In this document: in pieces, positions 54,244 through 61,941 of the stretch
How positions within the stretch are numbered: position 1 is the stretch's first letter
How the letters are laid out: each line of letters starts with the position of its first letter
From: Hypnocyclicus thermotrophus
GTDB taxonomy: Bacteria; Fusobacteriota; Fusobacteriia; Fusobacteriales; Fusobacteriaceae
Assembly: GCF_004365575.1 (NCBI RefSeq)
Contig: NZ_SOBG01000003.1
Span: 124,001 to 188,000 of the forward strand
Direction of reading: 5' to 3'
Length of the DNA stretch: 64,000 bases
The notes under the pieces: generated by a model
What the model was told of the DNA's origin: nothing
The model's database searches: none
Seen by the model: the letters and a program-made list of their open reading frames with translations, nothing else
Translations under genes and position numbers: made by a program

Positions 54244-55809
54244 TTAATTCACCATCCTTTCTCTCAGAGTAATTCCACATTTCATGCAAAAACCGATTTC
54301 ATTTCTAGAATACACAACGATATTCTCTACAAATCGTTCAAAGAGGGTATCTTCAAATTCTCTAATCTCTGGCTTTTTAACAATATAATGAATAAGGGTA
54401 TCCAATTCTAAACGCTGTTTTTGATTTCCTGTGGCTGAATTTTCAAGCCTTTTTTTCTCTTGTGCCAGCATTTCTGCCTCTGCCGCTATGTCCGACAACT
54501 CTTTAGTAAAAAAGGTCGCATCCAAAAATCCTTTTCCCACAAGTTCTGTTATAACACGCTTACGGTCTGTATTTTTTACTATGCGTTCATCTAAATTGGC
54601 AAGTGCTGTAATTCTTTCTTCACCGTTCATTGTTTTTAACGCAGCCTGCAAAGGTTTCAGCACTACCTTATACCCATATATCAGCTTATTCATCATGAGC
54701 ACAAAAGCTTTATGAATTTCATCATCTCTGATATATTTCATTGTACATTTATCTTTATGTTCAATATGAGTTTGACAAGTCCAAGCAATGTAGGACCCCT
54801 TAGCTGTATAATGCGTTCTCCTTTTAAAATGGCTCCCACAGTTTCCACATATGATTTTTCCAGACAAAACATATCTGTTTAAATATTTTGAACTGCCTTT
54901 TTTTACGCTTTTCTCACTACCACGTTGTCTAATAACCGCCTGAACCCTATCAAAGTCCTTGTGGTTTATAATAGCCTCATGATGGTTGGTTACAAGATAC
55001 TGTTCCTGTTGACCAGAATTTATATGACGATTAAATTGACTGTCTGTATATGTCTTTTGAAAAAGAGCATCTCCAGTGTATTTTTCATTGGATAATATTC
55101 CTCTAACAGATGTTCCAGTCCATTTTCCACCTTTTTTTGTTGGTGTATTACTTTCATTTAATTCTCTGGCAATGGTATAGCAACCTTTACCAGCTAGAGC
55201 CTCTCTAAAAATGCCCCTTACTATTTCTGCTTTTTCTGGGATAACTTCCATTTTTCCATCAATATTAGCATAGCCATACGGAGGGTAAGAAATTTTAAAT
55301 GTACCTTTCTTAAAACGTGATTGTACACTCCACTTGCTATTTTGTGAGATGGATGTGGATTCATCTTGTGCCATACTGCTTAAAATAGAAAGAATTAATT
55401 CGCTTTCCATCGATTGCGTATTTAGGTTTTCCTTCTCGAAATATAAGAATATCCCAAGACCTATCAGTTTTCGAACCATTTCCAAGCAATCCAATGTATT
55501 CCTTGCAAACCTGCTGATTGATTTGGTAATAATAAAATCAATTTGTTTTAATTCACAAGCAGTAAGCATTGCCTTTAATCCTTTACGCTTTTCTTTCTTG
55601 GTACCTGTAATACCCTCATCATAATATAACCCAACAAACTCCCAATCTGGATGAGCCTTTATATATTTCTCATAATGTTCCTTTTGAGCATTTAGGCTCT
55701 CAAGTTGTTCTTCACTTGTTGTTGATACTCGACAATAAGCTGCAACTCGTAATTTTCTCTGAACAAGGGAAGAAACAGATGCTGGTTCAATTTTTGTTAC
55801 TTTCTTCAC
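54244..55809 (-). CDS. Large serine recombinase (first of three)
   Basis: A 521-residue serine recombinase with [21 protein letters not shown] (nucleophile Ser), [31 protein letters not shown], a recombinase domain (YGYANIDGKMEVIPEKAEIVRGIF), zinc ribbon (KIICGNCGSHFKRR then CQTHIEHKDKC) and coiled coil. GTG 55809, 8 bases after AGGAGG, is preferred; the GTG at 55818 overlaps that site. It is the first of three packed recombinase genes and presumably forms the integration/excision machinery with its paralogue. Confidence 0.92.
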   Translation of the reverse strand: MKKVTKIEPASVSSLVQRKLRVAAYCRVSTTSEEQLESLNAQKEHYEKYIKAHPDWEFVGLYYDEGITGTKKEKRKGLKAMLTACELKQIDFIITKSISRFARNTLDCLEMVRKLIGLGIFLYFEKENLNTQSMESELILSILSSMAQDESTSISQNSKWSVQSRFKKGTFKISYPPYGYANIDGKMEVIPEKAEIVRGIFREALAGKGCYTIARELNESNTPTKKGGKWTGTSVRGILSNEKYTGDALFQKTYTDSQFNRHINSGQQEQYLVTNHHEAIINHKDFDRVQAVIRQRGSEKSVKKGSSKYLNRYVLSGKIICGNCGSHFKRRTHYTAKGSYIAWTCQTHIEHKDKCTMKYIRDDEIHKAFVLMMNKLIYGYKVVLKPLQAALKTMNGEERITALANLDERIVKNTDRKRVITELVGKGFLDATFFTKELSDIAAEAEMLAQEKKRLENSATGNQKQRLELDTLIHYIVKKPEIREFEDTLFERFVENIVVYSRNEIGFCMKCGITLRERMVN

Positions 55810-55860
55810 AGTTTTCACCTCCTTTTCAGTGTCACATATTACCTCTTAAACCTTTATATA

Positions 55861-56085
55861 TCAACGATTACAAGGCATTATCTCGACTAAACTTGGGGAG
55901 AAATACTTGCGATTCAATTCAGTTATTTTGTTTAATTCATCCTCAGTAATAAGGCCTTTTTCAAACATCCTTTTTGTTATTTGATCTGCTCTAATATAGT
56001 CATATTCCCGTTGTAACTGTTCATTTGATTTTTTCTTTACTTTACTTGATAATCTATAGTTACCATCTATCTTTGTTACGTTCAT
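55861..56085 (-). CDS. SHOCT-like small protein upstream of recombinases
   Basis: A 74-residue protein with EYDYIRADQITKRMFEKGLITEDELNKI, a short helical-pair domain resembling SHOCT, common beside recombinase clusters of clostridial prophages. The function is unknown, possibly a nucleic-acid-binding regulator. Its leader carries copy 1 of the 42-nt motif, and its ribosome site GGAGGTG lies inside a predicted pairing. It lies 51 bases before the first recombinase. Confidence 0.7.
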   Translation of the reverse strand: MNVTKIDGNYRLSSKVKKKSNEQLQREYDYIRADQITKRMFEKGLITEDELNKITELNRKYFSPSLVEIMPCNR

Positions 56086-56098
56086 ATAAAAACACCTC

Positions 56099-56140
56099 CT
56101 ACCTGGTAGCCGTGGTAAGAGGTGAAATCTGACGTTTTTA
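56099..56140 (-). promoter_or_regulatory. Leader motif copy 1 (upstream of SHOCT/recombinases), candidate RNA switch
   Basis: On the plus strand: dyad CTACCTGGTAG (56099-56109), CC, 12 variable bases, then GAAATCTGACGTTTTTA (56124-56140). In the minus-strand transcript, CACCUC after the conserved AGAUUU can pair with GAGGUG, the Shine-Dalgarno site, and UAAAAA upstream can pair with UUUUUA downstream. The inner CUAC/GUAG hairpin is also present. The copy at 60430-60471 has the same spacing. Confidence 0.6.
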
Positions 56141-56150
56141 TAAAATTACA

Positions 56151-58118
56151 TTAATCTTTTTGATAGAAATCACAAGTGTAGCCATCAGCTCGAAGGAGCA
56201 AGCCTTTTGCCCAGTGAGGGACTCTACCCATCTGTTCACATACAACAAGGGATAGGTTTGAATCAGCCTCTATGATAATTTCATCATGTACATGAGCAAC
56301 AATTGAACAATCCCTAAGTGTTTGCATCGCATAAACTAAAATATCACGGGAAGAACCCTGAACGATGTTTTCCACAAATTTTGGACCATAGCTTTCTAAA
56401 CGCTCCCATTTTTTTGTTCCACCAACACCTTCATAGGTAACTGATTCACCACCAAACCTATTCTCTCCAATACGTGGTTTGACATAGGCAAGTTTTCTTC
56501 CAGAAGGTAGTACTATAAATAACATTCCACTTTGATAAAAGAACTTTATCCCATGAGTTTCTTTCGGCTGCCTCTCCTTAATGCACTTCTTAACGGCATT
56601 ATCAACATCCCACCAGAGCCTTACAATATTTGGATTGGTTTGTCTCCATGCATCAACAAGTGGCCTAAGTTCTTCTTCATCAAGTCCCATTTCTAATGCA
56701 CCCATGGATTTTAATGCACCAACTGATCCACCATAGCCAAGTGCCAATTCTGCAATTTTACCTTTCTGCCTTAGATGCCCATTAACACCATGCTTTTGGA
56801 CAGGAACTTTGAACATCTGACTTGCTGATGCACAATAGATATCACCACCACTTGCAAAAACATCTGCTCGCCACTGTTCTCCTGCAAACCATGCTATCAC
56901 ACGAGCCTCAATTGCAGAAAAGTCAGCTACTATAAACCGTGTCCCTTCTTTTGGTACAAAAGCTGTGCGGATAAGCTGTGATAAAGTATCTGGGATGTCT
57001 TCATATAACATATCAATGGCATTGTAGTTGCCACTTTTTACAAGCGCACGAGCCTCGCTAAGGTCTGACATATGATTCTGTGGTAAATTCTGCAACTGCA
57101 CAAGCCTTCCAGCAAAGCGCCCCGTCCTGTTTGCACCATAAAATTGGAACATACCTCTGACACGATTATCCCTACACATTGCATTTTCCATTGCTGTATA
57201 TTTCTTTACAGATGATTTGGCAAGTTGCTGTCTAAGTTTAAGTACTTTTACTAAACGTTCTGGAGCATCCTCTATAAGTTTTGCTACTGCTTTTTTACCA
57301 AGAGTATCTGTTTTAAGTCCATTTTCCAAAAGCCACTGTTTCATCTGTTGGACAGAATTTGGATTTTCAAGTTTGGTTAGTTCCTGCATAACTGTCATAA
57401 GCTTGTCATGAGAAATCTTATCCGCTGCAATTGCCTGTTTTACAAACACCTTATCTACTTTAATACCACGATCATTTATCTCCTGGTCAAGGTGATATTC
57501 ATCCCATACACTATCTGGCACAGGGAATTTAGAAAGCCTCTGTTGAATTTGCATTTCAGTTTCTACATCTCTTTTGTTATATGTTTTAAAACGCTTCCAT
57601 TTTTCTATATCATGCTTTGGAAGATTACGAGTACGTCCGCCATTTCTCTTAGTAGGATTACATGGAACACAAAAATATCGAATTAGGTCTTTGCCTTCAG
57701 TAAGTTTCTGCTTTTCAAGTCCAAGAACAGCTCCTACACCTACCAACGATAAAGGAAGTCCCATATAGGCGGACCACACCATTGAACATTTCCATGATGC
57801 AGGATTTAAATATCTCTTAGGTTCTGTTGAAAGGGGATTTAAACTTATTCCTAAATCAGATAAAAACCTTGAAATACAAATTCGCTCAAACTGAGCATTG
57901 AATGCCCATTTAGTAACAGCATCATCAGTTAAAGCATTAAGTACTTCAGCAGGAATTGTTTCTCCATTAGCAATATCTATTACATTTACCTTGCCACCAT
58001 CGATTGAATATCCAAACAGTAGTATTTCAAAATCACTTGCCTCCGCATAACGATAAACACCGCTTTTGGCAAGATTCACTGAAGAATATGTTTCAATATC
58101 TATTTCTAAATTCTTCAT
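56151..58118 (-). CDS. Phage family A DNA polymerase
   Basis: A 655-residue polymerase. An N-terminal 3'-5' exonuclease (LEIDIETYS with the DxE motif; AFNAQFERICISRFL) precedes a Pol I palm and fingers: motif A RFIVADFSAIEARVIAWFAGE, motif B RQKGKIAELALGYGG and motif C AHVHDEIIIEAD. There is no 5' nuclease. This is the polymerase found in many clostridial temperate phages next to DUF2815 and DUF2800 genes. It starts after a hairpin with a long U-run that may attenuate it. The helicase and nuclease genes that usually follow are missing; the SHOCT/recombinase block follows instead. Confidence 0.93.
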   Translation of the reverse strand: MKNLEIDIETYSSVNLAKSGVYRYAEASDFEILLFGYSIDGGKVNVIDIANGETIPAEVLNALTDDAVTKWAFNAQFERICISRFLSDLGISLNPLSTEPKRYLNPASWKCSMVWSAYMGLPLSLVGVGAVLGLEKQKLTEGKDLIRYFCVPCNPTKRNGGRTRNLPKHDIEKWKRFKTYNKRDVETEMQIQQRLSKFPVPDSVWDEYHLDQEINDRGIKVDKVFVKQAIAADKISHDKLMTVMQELTKLENPNSVQQMKQWLLENGLKTDTLGKKAVAKLIEDAPERLVKVLKLRQQLAKSSVKKYTAMENAMCRDNRVRGMFQFYGANRTGRFAGRLVQLQNLPQNHMSDLSEARALVKSGNYNAIDMLYEDIPDTLSQLIRTAFVPKEGTRFIVADFSAIEARVIAWFAGEQWRADVFASGGDIYCASASQMFKVPVQKHGVNGHLRQKGKIAELALGYGGSVGALKSMGALEMGLDEEELRPLVDAWRQTNPNIVRLWWDVDNAVKKCIKERQPKETHGIKFFYQSGMLFIVLPSGRKLAYVKPRIGENRFGGESVTYEGVGGTKKWERLESYGPKFVENIVQGSSRDILVYAMQTLRDCSIVAHVHDEIIIEADSNLSLVVCEQMGRVPHWAKGLLLRADGYTCDFYQKD

Positions 58119-58135
58119 TACGCACCTCTCTTCCT

Positions 58136-58176
58136 AAAAAAAAAATAAGGTGGCAAAGGGTATTCCTCCACCACCT
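58136..58176 (-). terminator. Terminator-like hairpin between DUF2815 and DNA polymerase
   Basis: On the minus strand AGGTGG / CCACCT (58148-58176) is followed by TTATTTTTTTTTT, then the polymerase ribosome site GAGAGGTG. It would reduce read-through into the polymerase gene unless antiterminated. Confidence 0.7.
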
Positions 58177-58193
58177 GTAAGTAAGTATTCTTA

Positions 58194-58745
58194 TTAAGCA
58201 AGAAAGTCATCATCCTCAAGAGTTGTGAAATCATCTGCTGCAGAAGTTTTTCCTCCGAGAGGTTCTCCGTCCTTAATTTTCTGGATATTACCAAGTCCAC
58301 AGGCAACACCCTTATTGCCATTAGAATTGAAGGCATAAAAATTTAGAGATACTCTAGAATAACACCCACTATACACTTCAGAACGATCCAAGATAGGCTT
58401 TACGGCTTTGTCTACAATTTGAGGTGCTGTCATGCTATTAGCATTGATAAAATAGTGCCCCTTGTAAGCTTCATCATCACGCTCAACATCTCCATTACGG
58501 AGCGGAAGTTTTATAGCAGCCTTATTTGGTTTCTTACCACCAAACTTAGCAATACCTTCTTCGATTGCTGCATCAACAGCTGCATTGACTGCATTAATCG
58601 TTTCCTTATCATCCTTTGGAATAAGAACAGATACACTATATTTTTCAGCACCACCGTTAATAGATACTGGCTCCCATCCATGAAAATAAGAAAGTCTTGT
58701 GTTTATACCTGTGATAACCTTTGTCCTATTAATATTATTAGCCAT
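58194..58745 (-). CDS. DUF2815 phage protein, probable single-strand DNA-binding protein
   Basis: A 183-residue protein of the DUF2815 family: KVITGINTRLSYFHGWEPVSINGGAEKYSVSVLIPKDD, PLRNGDVERDDEAYKGHYFINA and an acidic C-terminus (AADDFTTLEDDDFLA) like those of single-strand DNA-binding proteins. The family is found next to phage family A polymerases. It starts one base after the DUF2800 gene, with AGGAGG. Confidence 0.88.
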   Translation of the reverse strand: MANNINRTKVITGINTRLSYFHGWEPVSINGGAEKYSVSVLIPKDDKETINAVNAAVDAAIEEGIAKFGGKKPNKAAIKLPLRNGDVERDDEAYKGHYFINANSMTAPQIVDKAVKPILDRSEVYSGCYSRVSLNFYAFNSNGNKGVACGLGNIQKIKDGEPLGGKTSAADDFTTLEDDDFLA

Positions 58746-58746
58746 T

Positions 58747-59886
58747 TTACATTTCCTCCTTGTATTTGTTAAATTCGTTTATGGCATTTGTTACGTTATA
58801 AGTCTTACGCTTATCTGAGTTTGGAACAAGTGTAGGCTTTCCTGGTGGCTTGTAAATAAGGTCACCAAGAATTTTCTCAAATTTGGTTTTACCCATTAAT
58901 TTCTGCATCTGTGTCAATGGAATAAGTGACTTTCGATAAATGTCCTTATATCCATTTGCCATTGCCTTTTCTGCTACAGCATCTTCATCCTTATACTTAC
59001 GAACCGAACGTCCTTCCACAACTTTAAAGCCGTACCACTCTTTCCCATGGTTAACTGCTGCATCTAAAGCATACGCTGTAATTTTATTTGCCCATTTTGT
59101 AAGGTCAGGAAGAATAGCAAGAATTTCTTCTATCTCTGCATCTGTAAGCAATGGTGGAAGTTTAAACTCTGATTGTGCTAATTTTAACTTTTCTTCGGCT
59201 CTAGCCCTGCAACGAACAGCTGCCCTACAAAAAGTACACCACTCGCCAGGTACATATTCACCTTCTCCGTTATAGACCATAATAGCTTTTGGTTTTAGTT
59301 CATTTTCTGCCCAAGTTTTTAGCTCATCAACAGCAATAGTCCAAGTGCTGACATTCTCACGTCTTGGCTGGAAGATGGTCATTGCCACTTCCTTTATATC
59401 ATAAAGGCTATCATAGATTTCAAGCGCACCCAAAGCATATAATTTCATCTGAGGATTGTCTTCTGCATCAACAAGAACCCCCATACCGTATTTAAAATCA
59501 ATTATATGCAATTTATCATCAGCAATTATGATACAGTCTCCTGTGCCAAATCCATCTGGTACATAGCATGAGAAATCAAGATGCTGTTCAATAAGAACAA
59601 TAGGGTCTTTGCATACTTGCTTTGCCATTTCATACTGTTCCATAACAAAATCCACATACGTATCAGTGTATTTTTCCATGTCATTATCGTCATATTCTGA
59701 AACAGGGCGCTTACTCTTCATATGGAGTGCTTTCTTTAATTTATGCTCACACAATTCATGAGCTGCCGTTCCTTCCTTTGCGGCCTCAGAACTTTTATTT
59801 TCAAATTCTAGTTCAAGCCTTGCTGACGGTAGACAATTTAGCCACCTGTGTGAAGCGGATGCAGATAGAACTGCGTGATTATTCAT
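58747..59886 (-). CDS. DUF2800 phage protein, PD-(D/E)XK/RecB-like nuclease family
   Basis: A 379-residue protein. SASASHRWLNCLPSARLE at the start, AAKEGTAAHELCEHKL, then GTGDCIIIADDKLHIIDFKYG with the D-x-K pair, and a C-terminal Cys cluster (WCTFCRAAVRCRARAEEKL) are typical of RecB/Cas4-like nucleases grouped as DUF2800. It is probably a phage recombination exonuclease. The start overlaps the preceding gene's stop by 8 bases. It is part of the early operon. Confidence 0.88.
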   Translation of the reverse strand: MNNHAVLSASASHRWLNCLPSARLELEFENKSSEAAKEGTAAHELCEHKLKKALHMKSKRPVSEYDDNDMEKYTDTYVDFVMEQYEMAKQVCKDPIVLIEQHLDFSCYVPDGFGTGDCIIIADDKLHIIDFKYGMGVLVDAEDNPQMKLYALGALEIYDSLYDIKEVAMTIFQPRRENVSTWTIAVDELKTWAENELKPKAIMVYNGEGEYVPGEWCTFCRAAVRCRARAEEKLKLAQSEFKLPPLLTDAEIEEILAILPDLTKWANKITAYALDAAVNHGKEWYGFKVVEGRSVRKYKDEDAVAEKAMANGYKDIYRKSLIPLTQMQKLMGKTKFEKILGDLIYKPPGKPTLVPNSDKRKTYNVTNAINEFNKYKEEM

Positions 59887-60199
59887 TGCCTAATTCCTCC
59901 GCTGATTTTAAGATTTTAGCATAGTGCTTTGGATCAACTTCACTTAAACGGTTGACACCATACTTTTGAATAATTGCTCTTACTTCTGATGTAAACCCAA
60001 TCTGGCTCTTTTGGGCAAGCACACCACGTACTTCTTCAAGTGTTAATTTTGTTTCTTTCGTTGGCTTTGTTTCTGTGGTTAATTTAGTAGATTCTGCAGA
60101 TTCATCAGTACCCATTGCATCACAAACTGCTTGTATGCTATCTGCAAGTGAACGCATATCACCAACCACATCAAGCAGTAACTTGATTTTGCTCATCAT
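59879..60199 (-). CDS. Small phage early protein with two regions
   Basis: A protein of about 106 residues from ATG 60199 (or 60196), 5-8 bases after AGGAGG; a longer frame from 60259 starts inside the preceding gene without a site. The N-terminal helix (KIKLLLDVVGDMRSLADSIQAV) is followed by a Thr/Lys linker and a C-terminal LTLEEVRGVLAQKSQIGFTSEVRAIIQKYGVNRLSEV region. Proteins of this kind commonly precede DUF2800 in clostridial phages; the function is unknown. Confidence 0.65.
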   Translation of the reverse strand: MMSKIKLLLDVVGDMRSLADSIQAVCDAMGTDESAESTKLTTETKPTKETKLTLEEVRGVLAQKSQIGFTSEVRAIIQKYGVNRLSEVDPKHYAKILKSAEELGNE

Positions 60200-60389
60200 C
60201 GGTTCCTCCTTTCTTAGTTTCACAAATGGCAAGTTCCTCGATGCTATCTCCTGGAACAAGAATAGTTACTCGTTGTTTATTTCCAAAGAGAAAACAAAGT
60301 ATCTTTTCCCTAATGCTGACATTACGGCAAGTAACAATTCCGCCTGTTTGTGGTTCTTTTGAAACACTTATCTTCAAATTGTGTTTCAT
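60171..60389 (-). CDS. Small phage early protein (first gene of early operon)
   Basis: A 72-residue basic protein from ATG 60389, 6 bases after AGAGGTG; the GTG at 60398 lies within that site. It contains VSIREKILCFLFGNKQRVTILVPGDSIEELAI and an acidic end. It is a common small gene in these phages, and its function is unknown. It overlaps the next gene by 29 bases. Its leader contains motif copy 2. Confidence 0.65.
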   Translation of the reverse strand: MKHNLKISVSKEPQTGGIVTCRNVSIREKILCFLFGNKQRVTILVPGDSIEELAICETKKGGTDDEQNQVTA

Positions 60390-60429
60390 AACTTTCACCT
60401 CTTTCTGAGAGCGTTTAATTTGTTGCCCT

Positions 60430-60471
60430 CTACTTAGTAGCCTTAAGAGAAAGAGAAATCTGACGTTTTTA
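60430..60471 (-). promoter_or_regulatory. Leader motif copy 2 (upstream of early operon), candidate RNA switch
   Basis: On the plus strand: dyad CTACTTAGTAG (60430-60440), CC, 12 variable bases, then GAAATCTGACGTTTTTA (60455-60471), identical in spacing to copy 1. In the minus-strand transcript CUCUUUCU following the conserved AGAUUU is an exact 8-base complement of AGAAAGAG, which contains the Shine-Dalgarno site of the first early gene. No obvious promoter is seen between the lysis terminator and this motif. It may correspond to phage leader RNA motifs reported upstream of DUF2800/DUF2815 genes. Confidence 0.6.
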
Positions 60472-60481
60472 GAAAAAAGAT

Positions 60482-60523
60482 AAAAAAATAATGCCCTCAG
60501 AAGTTTTAAACCTCCAAGGGCAT
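60482..60523 (-). terminator. Terminator after the lysis genes
   Basis: On the minus strand ATGCCCT / AGGGCAT (60491-60523) is followed by a T-run, 6 bases after the amidase stop. Confidence 0.82.
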
Positions 60524-60528
60524 ACGTT

Positions 60529-61467
60529 TTAGTTAGGGATTTTCAATATTTGACCGCTGTAAATAGTATTAGATGTAAGATTGTTAAGCGCCTTAATTTC
60601 TGTATAGCGTATACCGCTGCCCAGCAGTTTATGTGCAATGGTCCACAGTGAATCTCCTTTAACAACTGTATATTCTCTGTAGGTTATGTTTTTAGAAATT
60701 GGATAAATGCGTACACCACTATCAGAAAAGACCTGATATCCAGGATTTTTATCTGCCTGTGCCTTGGCATTAACAAGTACTCGGTATGCTCCAAGCTGTG
60801 ACTTCTTATCTTCCCAAGTTTTACGAACACGATAATAACCTGTGGACAACTTTTCGGGATAACTGCCTTTAGTATCCCCGATTGAAACAGATAAATTTTT
60901 ATTTTCCATTTTCTCCTTAACAGCAGCACGAAAAGTGTCCATTGTATAGCCAATATTAAGTTGATTCCATAAATGTTCTGGATCTGCATGATTTGATGCA
61001 ACTCCACGTTTATGTCCTTCCGAGTGGGAAATAATCACACCATCTGCAAGGGGGTCTAGATTAAACTTCTCACACAAATATGCAAAAAGCTCTACAGCAG
61101 CATTATATGTTCTCGTTGCTACCTCTTTTGCCATAGCCATATCAGAGCAAATGAATGTAGCGCCACCAGTATATTTAATACAGTCTGGCTCACACATTTC
61201 AATACCAATATGAGTGTTATTTGCCGCTGCACCAGAGTGCCAACCTCTATGATTCCACGGCAAAGTCTGATAAATCGTACCATCATTTCCATCAATAAAG
61301 CCATGCACACAGGCTCTATTATAGCTTTCACTATTCCAATTTTTAATAAATACAGCTGCACTCGGCTGAGGACAACCAACTGAATGCAGCATCAAACCTT
61401 TAATGGTTATCGTTTTCCCTGCAACATAACATGGATTTTTTGTCAAAATATTTTTAACTAACTTCAT
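60529..61467 (-). CDS. Phage endolysin: N-acetylmuramoyl-L-alanine amidase with LysM
   Basis: A 312-residue lysin. Residues about 20-190 form an Amidase_2 domain with zinc ligands in GLMLHSVG and VIISHSEGHKRGVASNHADPEHLW, and WNHRGWHSG. The middle region (YYRVRKTWEDKKSQLGAYRVL) resembles a SPOR-like wall-binding repeat, and residues 265-311 are a LysM domain (YTVVKGDSLWTIAHKLLG). It cuts the peptidoglycan amide bond to free phage progeny. It overlaps the holin stop by 4 bases. The wall-binding modules fit a Gram-positive host rather than the surrounding genome. Confidence 0.94.
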   Translation of the reverse strand: MKLVKNILTKNPCYVAGKTITIKGLMLHSVGCPQPSAAVFIKNWNSESYNRACVHGFIDGNDGTIYQTLPWNHRGWHSGAAANNTHIGIEMCEPDCIKYTGGATFICSDMAMAKEVATRTYNAAVELFAYLCEKFNLDPLADGVIISHSEGHKRGVASNHADPEHLWNQLNIGYTMDTFRAAVKEKMENKNLSVSIGDTKGSYPEKLSTGYYRVRKTWEDKKSQLGAYRVLVNAKAQADKNPGYQVFSDSGVRIYPISKNITYREYTVVKGDSLWTIAHKLLGSGIRYTEIKALNNLTSNTIYSGQILKIPN

Positions 61468-61874
61468 TCATTTTCACCGCCTTTGTTATGTAACTGCTCT
61501 AAAACTTCTTTCAATTTCTCGGGAATTGGAAGCCCAATATGTGCAGCATTTTCTAATAGAGAGATACCTTCATTGGACAAATAGAAAAAAATGACGGCAG
61601 TTCTTACAGCATTTCCTTCTCCAAGCACATAATTGTCCAATATATTCCCAATACCCACCAAAGTGAAAATAAGCACTTTAAGGCAAATTCCTTTGAAACC
61701 CACTTCACTTGATAGTTTCTTATCTACAATGGCACACATAACACCTGTAAGATAGTCAATGACCACAAAAGCAATCAGTGCATATAGAAACCCATCTACA
61801 CCTCCCAAGAACCAACCAAGAAATCCGCCGACCGCCGTAAATACGGCTTGAATAACACTCCAAATCTGTTTCAT
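61464..61874 (-). CDS. Phage holin (toxin secretion/phage lysis holin family)
   Basis: A 136-residue membrane protein with FLGWFLGGVDGFLYALIAFVVIDYLTGVMCAIVDKKLSSEVGFKG, the signature of the holin_4/phi105 group, and about three to four membrane helices. It forms the lesion that releases the endolysin encoded next. Its stop overlaps the amidase start. GGAGG precedes the ATG. Confidence 0.93.
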   Translation of the reverse strand: MKQIWSVIQAVFTAVGGFLGWFLGGVDGFLYALIAFVVIDYLTGVMCAIVDKKLSSEVGFKGICLKVLIFTLVGIGNILDNYVLGEGNAVRTAVIFFYLSNEGISLLENAAHIGLPIPEKLKEVLEQLHNKGGENE

Positions 61875-61904
61875 AAACTCATATCCTCCTTTAAAATCTG
61901 TATT

Positions 61905-61930
61905 AAAAAAGCACCTGCTTTTGCAGATGC
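61905..61930 (-). terminator. Terminator between tail gene and lysis genes
   Basis: On the minus strand GCATCTGC AAAA GCAGGTGC (one G-U pair) is followed by T6, between the GH18-type gene and holin. Confidence 0.85.
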
Positions 61931-61941
61931 CTGTAACACCA

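Noticed and set aside
58118-58336. A 72-codon minus-strand frame ending at the polymerase start.
   Set aside because: It overlaps the DUF2815 gene in another frame, has no ribosome site and does not look like protein.
60684-61379. Two minus-strand frames inside the amidase gene.
   Set aside because: They lie within the endolysin reading frame, which has intact catalytic motifs and a LysM domain.
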